This document shows positions 43,530 to 51,276 of a DNA stretch of 64,000 bases, piece after piece. The notes beneath the pieces were generated by a model, which saw only the letters and a list, made by a program, of their open reading frames with translations, was not told where the DNA came from and did no database searches. Made by a program: the position numbers and the translations under genes. This stretch comes from Algoriphagus sp. (GTDB lineage: Bacteria; Bacteroidota; Bacteroidia; Cytophagales; Cyclobacteriaceae), in the NCBI RefSeq assembly GCF_030694375.1, contig NZ_JAUXYL010000007.1, forward strand, positions 1 through 64,000, read 5' to 3'. Every line of letters begins with the position of its first letter. Position 1 is the stretch's first letter.

Positions 43530-44741
43530 CTAACTGAATCTCAAACTCAGCAAAGTCAAATCATCCCGTAATGCGACCTTCTTGGTGAAGGATTGCATTT
43601 GGCCAAAAAACTCCTGGTGAAAATCTTCGGGATTCATGCCCAGATGCAAGTCCACAAAGCTTTGAAAGCGCTCCTCTCCAAATTCTTCTTCTTCAGGGTT
43701 CATCGCCTCTGTGAGTCCATCGGTATACAAATGGATAGTGAAATTGGTCAGGTTTTCTCGCTCCCCTATTTCAAGAAATGGAAGTTCTTCAAAAGCTCCC
43801 AAAATTGTTGTTCCAGCCTCTAAAATTTCACTTTTCAATAATTTTTCCCAACAGAGAATCGGCGGATTATGACCGGCATTCACATACCTGAGTTTTTTTG
43901 TTTTGCGATTATATTCTCCAAGAAAAAAAGTGATAAATCGTTCACCCTTGGTGTTTTCAATCAGTGTGTAATTCAACTGCTGGATTATCACCCTGAAGTC
44001 TGCATCACTGCGAAGCAACGTCCGTAATGCGGCTTGGAAATTAGACATCAGGAGTGCGGCGGAAATTCCTTTTCCGGAAACATCCGCAATGCAGAAATAG
44101 ACGATATCTTCCGACTTCTCAATCAAGTCATAATAATCCCCGCCCACCATACTGTGTGGATAGTAGGTGACCTTGGCTTTGAGTGCTTTAGTGTTGGGAA
44201 GGGAAGCCGGAAAAAGCATCTGTTGAACCTGGGAGGCGATGGCAACCTCACGGTTGAGAACTTCTTGTTCAAGCTGTTTTCTGGCGAAGCGTTTATTTTC
44301 CAAAGCAACCACAAGAATATTGGCCAGGGCTTGCGTGAAATTCAGATCCAACTCTTGTTCCGCCGACTTTCTTTTCAGAAAAAGAATTGCCAGCATGTGA
44401 TCTTTATGATAGACAGGCAGATAGGTCTCAAGCTCCTCAAAAGTGTATTCTTCGCTCAGTTGAATTTGAAGTTGTCCACTTTCCTTTTTGTCTATAACAT
44501 CTGAAGAATGAAGAGTCTGGGGAATTTTTCTTTTGACGCCATGCGAAATTTTTCTTTCAAAAACCTCACTTTTTGCCACGTATAAGATCAGCGACTTGAT
44601 ATCGAGATGGACAAGGCAGGTAAATTTAAAAATATTGATAAGCGTCGCCTCAGACTGATTCTCATTGATCGCCTGCGTGATCTCCAGCAGCGCCTTCAGC
44701 TCCAGCTCTTTTCTTTGGTATTTATAGGTCTCGTCGATCAA
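43530..44741 (-). CDS. RsbU/SpoIIE-type PP2C serine phosphatase with N-terminal GAF-like sensor
   Basis: A 403-residue regulatory phosphatase. The N-terminal 160 residues look like a GAF domain, followed by a coiled-coil-like linker (about 155-190, ending VQQMLFPASLP). The PP2C catalytic domain (about 195-403) has metal-binding GGDYYD and ADVSGKGISAALLMS, then NAGHNPP and LYTDGLTEAMN. Such proteins dephosphorylate anti-sigma-factor antagonists in partner-switching systems. No STAS or HATPase partner is next to it, so the target is unknown. The small gene just upstream and the glycosyltransferases around it suggest control of surface glycan synthesis, which is inference. Confidence 0.9.
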   Translation of the reverse strand: MIDETYKYQRKELELKALLEITQAINENQSEATLINIFKFTCLVHLDIKSLILYVAKSEVFERKISHGVKRKIPQTLHSSDVIDKKESGQLQIQLSEEYTFEELETYLPVYHKDHMLAILFLKRKSAEQELDLNFTQALANILVVALENKRFARKQLEQEVLNREVAIASQVQQMLFPASLPNTKALKAKVTYYPHSMVGGDYYDLIEKSEDIVYFCIADVSGKGISAALLMSNFQAALRTLLRSDADFRVIIQQLNYTLIENTKGERFITFFLGEYNRKTKKLRYVNAGHNPPILCWEKLLKSEILEAGTTILGAFEELPFLEIGERENLTNFTIHLYTDGLTEAMNPEEEEFGEERFQSFVDLHLGMNPEDFHQEFFGQMQSFTKKVALRDDLTLLSLRFS

Positions 44742-44744
44742 GGA

Positions 44745-45005
44745 TTATAGCGTGTTGTGGGCCATGAGACCCTTTTTGGTTGCGAGATAGAAGAGATTTT
44801 TTCCTTCTTTAAAGAGATCCACCTGATCAAACCGCTCCGTATCCGGTGCACTCAGACATTTTATCATTCCCGATTGATATAGGGAATTCAGTGTCTCCAG
44901 CAGTAGTTCATCTTCCCATTTCAGGGATTCTTTAATAAAGTCGTAGGTCTGTACAAAATAAAGCTCATCGAGCAAGTCAAATTCCGTGTCGCTCATAATT
45001 TTCAA
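44745..45005 (-). CDS. Conserved-looking small protein of unknown function (possible winged helix)
   Basis: An 86-residue, mostly helical acidic protein; ATG at codon 4 is an alternative start. The arrangement ELYFVQTYDFIKESL, then ELLLETLNSLYQSGMIKCL, then LFYLATKKGLMAHN resembles a small winged helix in which a helix pair is followed by a strand hairpin. No signature allows assignment. It ends three bases before the PP2C phosphatase start and is surely cotranscribed with it. It might be a regulatory partner of the phosphatase. Confidence 0.65.
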   Translation of the reverse strand: MKIMSDTEFDLLDELYFVQTYDFIKESLKWEDELLLETLNSLYQSGMIKCLSAPDTERFDQVDLFKEGKNLFYLATKKGLMAHNTL

Positions 45006-45029
45006 TTCAAAAGCTAAATTAAGGATTCT

Positions 45030-46130
45030 TCAATTGGCACGGCCTTTCCACGTAAATTTTCCCCAAATCGCACCAAAAGCGACAAGAATAACATAGAACG
45101 GATGGGCTATTGCGGTTTTGACAAAGTCAACAAATGAAAATCTGAGTGATAAAGTATTCAAAACCATTCCCAATGCCATCCTTTCTGAGAGAATCTTTCC
45201 TATCCAAACCAGTAGAAAAACCATGAATCCTACTTTGCCTAGTCCAAGTAAAAGCAGACTTAAAAGCCAAGTAAGTTGGGTTAAAAAGGAAAGCAACGCT
45301 GAAAAAGCATGAACAAAACTCCGATGCGCCTTCCATTTTCCAGCCCATCTTATGCGTTGGTTTAGCAAGTTGGATAAACTTTTCTGAGGCTGGGTACAAA
45401 CCAGGCTCCCAATAAAGGGGAGGTACATGCAGCTCTCTTTACCATATCGTGCTGCTATTTTCTTCAGCAGAAACTCATCATCTCCAGACAAATACTGCAA
45501 GTTTTGACCATAGGCATTGACGGATTGAAAAGCTTGTCTCCGATAGGCAAGGTTTGCTCCGCTACACATCAATGGCCGCTTGTGACTGAAAAAGAACTGC
45601 GTTAGCAGCAAAATACTCGACCACTCAATCTGTTGAAACCTCTGAAAAAAATTGTGCTGACCAGCACTGATGACCGGTCCGGCTACCAACTGAATTTCCG
45701 GATCCATAAAAGGCCCCACCATTCGCTCTACCCAATTATTTGGATAGCGACAATCTGCATCCGAACAAAGAATCAAATCTCCTTCGGCGGCTTGAACACC
45801 AATTTCAAGTGCTCTTTTTTTACCGATTCCGGTACTTTGAATGACATGGATCCGGCTGTCTGTCTCAAACTTCTCCTTAAAAAGCAAAAAGGAACCGTCT
45901 TCGCTTTGATCATCCACCAAGAGAATGCGTAAATCAGGATAGGTCAATTTGGATAGCTCCTCTGCCAGATTCCCGAGATTTTCCAGTTCATTTCTGAAAG
46001 GAATCAATAAAGTTACTTTGGGAAAAAAATTATCAGAATCGTCACTGGATTGTTTTTTGGGCCATCTCATTCCAAGCAAGCAAAGCAAAACAAAATAGCA
46101 CCCTGTCCAAAGGAGGTAAAAACTGATCAT
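45030..46130 (-). CDS. Membrane family-2 glycosyltransferase (first gene of the 46-40 kb operon)
   Basis: A 366-residue GT2 with an N-terminal membrane helix, catalytic motifs ILLVDDQSEDGS (about 70-81), ILCSDADCRYP (about 125) and LNQRIRWAGKW (QxxRW, about 255), and C-terminal membrane helices (about 275-345). It is closely similar in layout to the GT2 at 41.8-42.9 kb. It probably polymerises or adds sugars to a lipid carrier. Its start lies 21 bases from the divergent ruvC start, so its promoter must lie inside or beyond ruvC sequence. The product is unknown. Confidence 0.85.
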   Translation of the reverse strand: MISFYLLWTGCYFVLLCLLGMRWPKKQSSDDSDNFFPKVTLLIPFRNELENLGNLAEELSKLTYPDLRILLVDDQSEDGSFLLFKEKFETDSRIHVIQSTGIGKKRALEIGVQAAEGDLILCSDADCRYPNNWVERMVGPFMDPEIQLVAGPVISAGQHNFFQRFQQIEWSSILLLTQFFFSHKRPLMCSGANLAYRRQAFQSVNAYGQNLQYLSGDDEFLLKKIAARYGKESCMYLPFIGSLVCTQPQKSLSNLLNQRIRWAGKWKAHRSFVHAFSALLSFLTQLTWLLSLLLLGLGKVGFMVFLLVWIGKILSERMALGMVLNTLSLRFSFVDFVKTAIAHPFYVILVAFGAIWGKFTWKGRAN

Positions 46131-46151
46131 CTTTTCGGCTAACTTGCGGCA

Positions 46152-46727
46152 GTGAGTAAAGAAGAGAAAAAAGAGCCAAACGAAAAAATAATCCTAGGTA
46201 TCGATCCGGGTACCAATGTGATGGGTTACGCACTGGTCACGACTGAGGGTAAAAAGTATAAAATACTTCAATATGGCGTCATTCACCTTAAGAAGTACGA
46301 GACCCATGAGCTGAAACTGAAGAAGATTTTTGAGCGGGTCACAGGAATTATTGATGAATTTTTGCCCGACACAATGGCTTTGGAAGCTCCATTTTATGGG
46401 GCGAATGTGCAGTCCATGCTGAAGTTGGGAAGAGCTCAAGGAGTAGCTATGGCGGCCGCTTTGGCGCGTGAGATTCCTATTACCGAATATTCTCCAAAAA
46501 AAGTAAAGCAATCCGTCACAGGGAACGGAAACGCGTCAAAAGAACAGGTGGCTGCAATGCTACAAACTTTGTTCAATCTGACTGAATTGCCAAAAATGCT
46601 AGATGCTACCGATGCATTGGCTGTGGCACTTTGCCATCATTTCCACGAGGGAAGAGTCCAAACCCGAGGCAGAAATGAAGGGTGGAAATCATTTATTGAA
46701 GACAACCCAAACCGAATTAAAAAATGA
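46152..46727 (+). CDS. ruvC: Holliday junction resolvase RuvC
   Basis: A 191-residue endonuclease that resolves Holliday junctions together with RuvAB. The RNase-H-like catalytic acidic residues are visible: Asp18 in LGIDPGT, Glu78 in MALEAPFYG, and Asp151/Asp154 in DATDALAVALCHH. The start is GTG 46152, with no ATG nearby. The N-terminal ten residues are a charged extension (SKEEKKEPNEK) before the first strand. No ruvA or ruvB is in the window. A palindromic repeat follows right after the stop. Confidence 0.95.
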   Translation: MSKEEKKEPNEKIILGIDPGTNVMGYALVTTEGKKYKILQYGVIHLKKYETHELKLKKIFERVTGIIDEFLPDTMALEAPFYGANVQSMLKLGRAQGVAMAAALAREIPITEYSPKKVKQSVTGNGNASKEQVAAMLQTLFNLTELPKMLDATDALAVALCHHFHEGRVQTRGRNEGWKSFIEDNPNRIKK

Positions 46728-46728
46728 A

Positions 46729-46850
46729 GAGGCTGTCTCAAAAGGACTGAAGGTGTCAGCCTGAGCGGAGTCGAAGGCCATTTACAGCGAATGCAACAAC
46801 ATTTCGACTTCGCTCAATGTGACAAACAGCAGTTTTGAGCTAGGCTCTTA
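46729..46850. repeat. Intergenic palindromic repeat element (nested inverted repeats)
   Basis: An outer imperfect inverted repeat pairs GAGGCTGTCTCAAAAGGACT (from 46729) with CAGTTTTGAGCTAGGCTCTT (to 46850). An inner one pairs TGTCAGCCTGAGCGGAGTCG (from 46754) with the complement of CGACTTCGCTCAATGTGACA (to 46824). The transcript would fold into a long hairpin. Very similar GAGCGGAGTCGAA palindromes recur between genes in Bacteroidota genomes, so this is probably one copy of a dispersed non-coding element. It directly follows the ruvC stop. Confidence 0.8.
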
Positions 46851-46861
46851 AGATTTAGTAG

Positions 46862-47425
46862 TTATTCATTATTACTTCCAAAAGAATACCCTAAGGAGAT
46901 TTTGAATACCTGATTTTTGACATCTGTATTGTAGTAATTGAGAGAACTGAGCCCAAAATCGTAGCTTGCCTGTGCATTAAGACCCATTGGCAACTTTACC
47001 TGGGCACCGACTACTCCACCGAGGTCATATCCTCTTATGGCTGCCGAACTGTCAAAAGTATCATCACCCAATTTGTAAACGCTTGATGCTAACAAAGAAG
47101 CCTGAGGACCAGCGAAAATATTGACGGACGGAATCAAATTCAACCGCACAAGCACCGGTATATCAATATAACCTAACTTCTCGTCGACTGATCTACCGGT
47201 ACCAGCCTCTGTTCCTTGATACCCTTTTTGGGAATATTGGATTCCAGGCTCAAACGAAATAAAATCTGTCCCAATCGAATAATATGCTCCTAAATGAAAT
47301 CCGGCTTTTGCTTCAAAATTGGTATTTGAGAAGTTAGCTGAATTAAAACCTGCCCTTACTCCAAATTGTGCCTGTGCTGTGGCCGCTATTCCGACCAGAA
47401 AGAATGCCATCAAAACTTTTCTCAT
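46862..47425 (-). CDS. PorT-family outer membrane beta-barrel protein
   Basis: A 187-residue protein with a signal peptide (VLMAFFLVGIAATAQAQ) and an eight-strand barrel beginning FGVRAGFNSANF. Later strands include FEPGIQYSQKGYQG, YIDIPVLVRLNL, VNIFAGPQASLLAS and LNAQASYDFGLSSL. The C-terminal strand KISLGYSFG is followed by SNNE. It is a paralogue of the protein at 50.6-51.2 kb, with the same strand order. The role is unknown; such small barrels are abundant in Bacteroidota. It is monocistronic and divergent from the Crp/Fnr gene. Confidence 0.82.
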   Translation of the reverse strand: MRKVLMAFFLVGIAATAQAQFGVRAGFNSANFSNTNFEAKAGFHLGAYYSIGTDFISFEPGIQYSQKGYQGTEAGTGRSVDEKLGYIDIPVLVRLNLIPSVNIFAGPQASLLASSVYKLGDDTFDSSAAIRGYDLGGVVGAQVKLPMGLNAQASYDFGLSSLNYYNTDVKNQVFKISLGYSFGSNNE

Positions 47426-47459
47426 GATTCAAATATTTATAATTTCCGTAAAACTAACG

Positions 47460-47488
47460 TTTGATAACCCAATTAGTAATTATCCTTG
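47460..47488 (+). promoter_or_regulatory. Candidate Bacteroidota promoter for the Crp/Fnr gene
   Basis: TTTG at 47460-47463 and TATCCTTG at 47481-47488 are 17 bases apart. They match the -33 TTTG and -7 TAnnTTTG consensus with one mismatch. The box ends 18 bases before the ATG chosen for the regulator. Confidence 0.35.
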
Positions 47489-47506
47489 ACTTTTTTAAAA
47501 AAACAG

Positions 47507-48070
47507 ATGAAGAATAACATTAACATGTTTGACCAGTTTCCGGGCCTTGGCGAGGAAGCTAAAATTGCCTTTGAAAAGGAACTGGATTCACTTTTGGTGG
47601 ATAAAGGGGGATTGCTTGAGCAAGAAGGGAAAGTTTGTGACCACTTGTATTTTATTATAGAAGGCTCGGCTAGAAGTTTTTACAGAAAAGAAAACAAGGA
47701 TATAACCGTCTCATTTTCGCTGGAGGGAGAGTTTTTGACAGCGATGCATTCCTTTATTTCCAGAAAACCTTCCTATGAGAATATCGAGGCAATGGAAAAG
47801 ACAAAGGTGGCACGGATAAAATATGAATCACTTTTAAAACTATTCGAGAAACATCATGACCTCGAACGAACCTACAGGCTGATTCTCGAGCGGTATTATG
47901 TTTCACTTGAGGAGCAGTTGATATTTTCAAAATTCAAATCTGCCCGAGATCGGTACCTGGATCTGATGGATTACCGCCCAAAAATTATCCAACGAGCATC
48001 CGTCGGACAGATTGCCACCTATTTGGACATGAGCATTGAAACGCTAAGCCGGATCCGGGGAAAAATCTGA
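47507..48070 (+). CDS. Crp/Fnr-family transcriptional regulator
   Basis: A 187-residue regulator from ATG 47507. An upstream in-frame TTG is less likely because it falls inside the candidate promoter region. The cyclic-nucleotide-binding-like beta-roll covers about residues 20-120 (LLEQEGKVCDHLYFIIEGSA and SFSLEGEFLTA). A dimer helix and a short HTH at the C-terminus follow (SVGQIATYLDMSIETLSRIR). The Arg and Glu that bind cAMP in true CRP are not evident, and no Fe-S cysteines are present, so the ligand is unknown. It may control the beta-helix/cytochrome pair that follows 80 bases downstream. Confidence 0.87.
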   Translation: MKNNINMFDQFPGLGEEAKIAFEKELDSLLVDKGGLLEQEGKVCDHLYFIIEGSARSFYRKENKDITVSFSLEGEFLTAMHSFISRKPSYENIEAMEKTKVARIKYESLLKLFEKHHDLERTYRLILERYYVSLEEQLIFSKFKSARDRYLDLMDYRPKIIQRASVGQIATYLDMSIETLSRIRGKI

Positions 48071-48150
48071 TTATTTGACTTTTCTCAAAAGATTATTTTA
48101 TGGCTATGCGGTAGATTTAATTATTATTAACCCAAAGCCTAGAAATCACG

Positions 48151-49449
48151 ATGAGAAACTTTCTGAATTCAATCCTCCTTTTGATCGCGGGACTGGTCTA
48201 TTTTTCCTGTGGTAGCAGTACTACCGAGCAGACCTTTGACTCATCTAAGTTGACACGAGTGTCCCGAGAAGATATTGATAAAATCGTTGAAGCCTTCATC
48301 ATGGCCGAAGATTCCTCCACCATTGAAATCCCTGCGGGATTCTATGAAATGAATACCCAATTGATCCTGGACAACAAAACTGCTGTGAAAATAAAGGGAG
48401 CAGGGATGGACCAAACAGTCCTCTCATTCCGTAATCTGAAATCCGGGGGAGAAGGCGTAAAAATTGTCGGAAACAATATCAGCATAGCCGATTTAAGCAT
48501 TGCAGATGCACCGGGCGATGGCATCAAAGCACAGCATACCGACGGAATGATTTTCCGAAGGATCAACGTCACTTGGACGAACGGTGATAAATCCAAAAAT
48601 GGAACTTACGCCATCTATCCTGTACAGTGTAAAAATGTGGTGATCGATGAATGTATCGCCTCTCACTCCAAAGATGCCGGAATCTATGTCGGCCAATCCG
48701 AAAATATAGTGGTCAAAAACTCCCTTGCTTTTGGAAATGTGGCAGGTATTGAAATCGAAAACTGCGATAACGCAGAGGTTTTCGGCAATACGGCGAGGAA
48801 TAATTCGGGAGGAATCTTGGTGTTTAACCTTCCCGGACTTCCAAAATCTGACGGTAAGGGCACTAAAATCTACGATAACGACATCATTGACAACAACCAT
48901 GAAAATTTTGCGACTCCCATGGGCGAAGATCCAAATGGAAATACCGTAACGATGGTTCCTCCAGGATCCGGAGTAATACTCCTGGCAGCTAAAGAAGTAG
49001 AGATCTATGGGAACAGAATATTGAGAAATAAGACTTCAGGAGTATCCATTGCGAGTTATCAAATCACCGGATTTCCGGCTGAAGCTCCAAATTGGTCTCC
49101 TTATACAACCGATATCTTCCTTCATGACAATAAATACGAGCGCAATTGGTATCGATTCCCGGATTTTTCCAGAGAGCTCGGCAAATTGGTTTTAGTGTAT
49201 AACGCCTATGGATTTGGCAAAACTCAGGACATTATATACGATGGAATTTGGGATGAAAATATCAGCGCTACTATTAACTCCAATCCCATGAGAATCTGTA
49301 TCCAGGAACCCGACATCGAAAACCTTCGATTTACAAGGTTCTTTTTATTGGATGGCGAAAAAAATATTGATGCCTTCAAAGACTATCAATTATTCCAGAA
49401 TTGTAAAGTGGCGGTAAAAACAGATATCACCGGTCTTGCAGGACTATAA
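48151..49449 (+). CDS. Parallel beta-helix lipoprotein (TIGR03805-like)
   Basis: A 432-residue lipoprotein with lipobox YFSC (Cys20) and a right-handed parallel beta-helix over about residues 50-330. It shows repeated rungs such as VKIVGNNISIADLSIADAP, GIYVGQSENIVVKNSLAFG and GIEIENCDNAEVFGNTARN. The rungs are of the NosD/PbH1 kind seen in carbohydrate-binding or lyase folds. The gene is followed after ten bases by a diheme cytochrome-like lipoprotein. This pair matches two uncharacterised families (TIGR03805 and TIGR03806) that are known to occur side by side. The catalytic role, if any, is unknown. It is probably at the outer membrane or in the periplasm. Confidence 0.82.
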   Translation: MRNFLNSILLLIAGLVYFSCGSSTTEQTFDSSKLTRVSREDIDKIVEAFIMAEDSSTIEIPAGFYEMNTQLILDNKTAVKIKGAGMDQTVLSFRNLKSGGEGVKIVGNNISIADLSIADAPGDGIKAQHTDGMIFRRINVTWTNGDKSKNGTYAIYPVQCKNVVIDECIASHSKDAGIYVGQSENIVVKNSLAFGNVAGIEIENCDNAEVFGNTARNNSGGILVFNLPGLPKSDGKGTKIYDNDIIDNNHENFATPMGEDPNGNTVTMVPPGSGVILLAAKEVEIYGNRILRNKTSGVSIASYQITGFPAEAPNWSPYTTDIFLHDNKYERNWYRFPDFSRELGKLVLVYNAYGFGKTQDIIYDGIWDENISATINSNPMRICIQEPDIENLRFTRFFLLDGEKNIDAFKDYQLFQNCKVAVKTDITGLAGL

Positions 49450-49459
49450 TTTGGCAGCC

Positions 49460-50578
49460 ATGAAGATTAGTCAAAAAGTTACGCAAAACGGAGTTTTCAC
49501 GATCAGTGTCATCTTATTATTCTTTATTTATTTGATTTCCTGTCAAAAGTCACCCGATAAAATAAATCCCCAACCTTTAGCACCGGAAGAAGTGCTGGCT
49601 AAGGAAGTGGCAGATGGCAATTATCCCTACCGCAGACTTTCGACTTATGGATTTTTTACCGGAGAAATAAAACAATTGATACCTGCTTCAACAGTAATAT
49701 TTTACCAACCAGCTTCATCCCTTTTTACAGACTATGCACTGAAAAGCAGATTCTTATTTATTCCTACCGGAGAAAAAGCAAAAATTGACGGTGAAGATCT
49801 CTACCTTCCACATGGATCGGTTTTAATAAAAAACTTCTATTATCCCGCAGACTTTAGAAAACCTGAGGAAGAGCGAAGAATAATCGAAACCCGCCTGATG
49901 ATTCATGAGAAAAAAGGCTGGCAGGCTTATCCTTACATCTGGAACGAAAGCCAAACCGAGGCAGTGCTTAAAGTAGTCGGTGGTGAAATCAATGTCCGCT
50001 TTATCGACAACCAAGGAAAGGAGCAACTGATCAATTACTTGGTCCCCAACAAAAATCAGTGCAAAAGCTGCCATAACAAAGATGAAATACTGTCACCGAT
50101 AGGGATGCAAGTCAAGCATTTGAACAATGAAATAGCATACGGAACCACCAAGGCCAACCAGTTGGCACATTGGACAGAATTGGGCGTTTTGGAGGGCTTT
50201 AATGAACCTGCTGCCCATCCAGCTATGGTAAATTACCAAGATACAAGTCAAGCCTTGGATGATCGGGCAATGGCTTACCTAGACATCAATTGTGCACACT
50301 GCCACCGAGCCGAGGGCCCGGCAAGTACATCAGGCTTGTTTCTCACCTATGATCAAAGAGATCGGATGAAATTGGGAATTAACAAAACTCCAATCGCTGC
50401 AGGTAGTGGCGCAGGAAGTTTCAAGTTTGATATTGTTCCCGGCAAACCGGATGAATCGATAGTGATTCACCGCATGAGTTCAACAAAAGTAGGTGTAGCC
50501 ATGCCGGAAATAGGGCGAACTACTGTAGATCAGGAAGGAGTGGAACTTATCCGAAATTGGATTGCAGAGATAAAATAA
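49460..50578 (+). CDS. Diheme c-type cytochrome-like lipoprotein (TIGR03806/SO_2930-like)
   Basis: A 372-residue lipoprotein (lipobox LISC, Cys28) with an N-terminal conserved domain beginning YPYRRLSTYGFF (about 55). Two haem c motifs lie at 201-205 (CKSCH) and 278-282 (CAHCH). A C-terminal PDESIVIHRMSS segment and a late Met in GVAMPEIG could supply distal ligands. This matches the uncharacterised family paired with parallel beta-helix proteins. It probably transfers electrons in the periplasm, perhaps from oxidation of a substrate held by the beta-helix partner, which is inference. It is the last gene of the unit, with a hairpin following. Confidence 0.82.
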   Translation: MKISQKVTQNGVFTISVILLFFIYLISCQKSPDKINPQPLAPEEVLAKEVADGNYPYRRLSTYGFFTGEIKQLIPASTVIFYQPASSLFTDYALKSRFLFIPTGEKAKIDGEDLYLPHGSVLIKNFYYPADFRKPEEERRIIETRLMIHEKKGWQAYPYIWNESQTEAVLKVVGGEINVRFIDNQGKEQLINYLVPNKNQCKSCHNKDEILSPIGMQVKHLNNEIAYGTTKANQLAHWTELGVLEGFNEPAAHPAMVNYQDTSQALDDRAMAYLDINCAHCHRAEGPASTSGLFLTYDQRDRMKLGINKTPIAAGSGAGSFKFDIVPGKPDESIVIHRMSSTKVGVAMPEIGRTTVDQEGVELIRNWIAEIK

Positions 50579-50604
50579 GAAAGGGCTGCTTTCGCAACCC
50601 TTTC
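50579..50604. terminator. Shared terminator hairpin between converging genes
   Basis: GAAAGGGCTGC pairs with GCAACCCTTTC (one mismatch) around TTTC. A T-rich stretch follows on the minus strand. It lies between the stops of the cytochrome gene (plus) and the beta-barrel gene (minus). Confidence 0.45.
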
Positions 50605-50619
50605 AAACCAACGCTCATA

Positions 50620-51198
50620 TTAAAAAGTATAGCCTAAAGAGACTTTAAAGCCCCTGTTATATACATCTGCATTACTGTTTTTGAATATTGGAGTCAATCC
50701 GTAATCATACGAACCTTGGACATTTACTCCCTTGGGAAGGTTATATCCGATACCAAAGACAAATCCGACATCGGTATCTTTAATGTTATTTGTGTTTATA
50801 GAAACCGTAGAATTTCCAAAATCACCTTCAAACTTGGACTTGACAAGGAAGGAAACCTGAGGTCCTCCGAAGAAATTAAAGCCTTCTCCAACTTTCAATC
50901 TTAAAAGAAGTGGAACGTCAACATAGTCCAAAACCGATCGGGTATTGGCAGCATCTTTATTTTGGGTTCCTTTGATCGAATAGTAAACTCCAGGCTCCAG
51001 AGAGATGGCACTGCCGCCCAGGATGCTTGCGTAAATTCCTGCATGGAATCCGGTTCGATTGGTATAATCATTATCCGCAACATCATCTCCTCCAAAATTA
51101 AAGAAATTGGCTCCTCCTCTTATTCCAATCCCCGATTGTGCACTTGCACTCGTAGCGATTAAAATTGTCAGGGAAAATATTAAAAGAACTTTTTTCAT
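50620..51198 (-). CDS. PorT-family outer membrane beta-barrel protein (paralogue)
   Basis: A 192-residue protein with signal peptide (VLLIFSLTILIATSASAQ) and a barrel beginning IGIRGGANFFNFGG. Strands such as SLEPGVYYSIKGTQ, YVDVPLLLRLKVG, FNFFGGPQVSFLVK and VQGSYDYGLTPIF align one by one with the protein at 46.9-47.4 kb. It ends GFKVSLGYTF with a terminal Phe, typical for outer membrane insertion. The function is unknown. Monocistronic; the two paralogues flank the Crp/Fnr, beta-helix and cytochrome genes. Confidence 0.82.
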   Translation of the reverse strand: MKKVLLIFSLTILIATSASAQSGIGIRGGANFFNFGGDDVADNDYTNRTGFHAGIYASILGGSAISLEPGVYYSIKGTQNKDAANTRSVLDYVDVPLLLRLKVGEGFNFFGGPQVSFLVKSKFEGDFGNSTVSINTNNIKDTDVGFVFGIGYNLPKGVNVQGSYDYGLTPIFKNSNADVYNRGFKVSLGYTF

Positions 51199-51276
51199 GG
51201 GTTTCTGGATTTATTCTGAGACATAAAAACCCAAAACAATGCCAATACCCAATTCCCGAATGTCAGGAGGTTTAGT

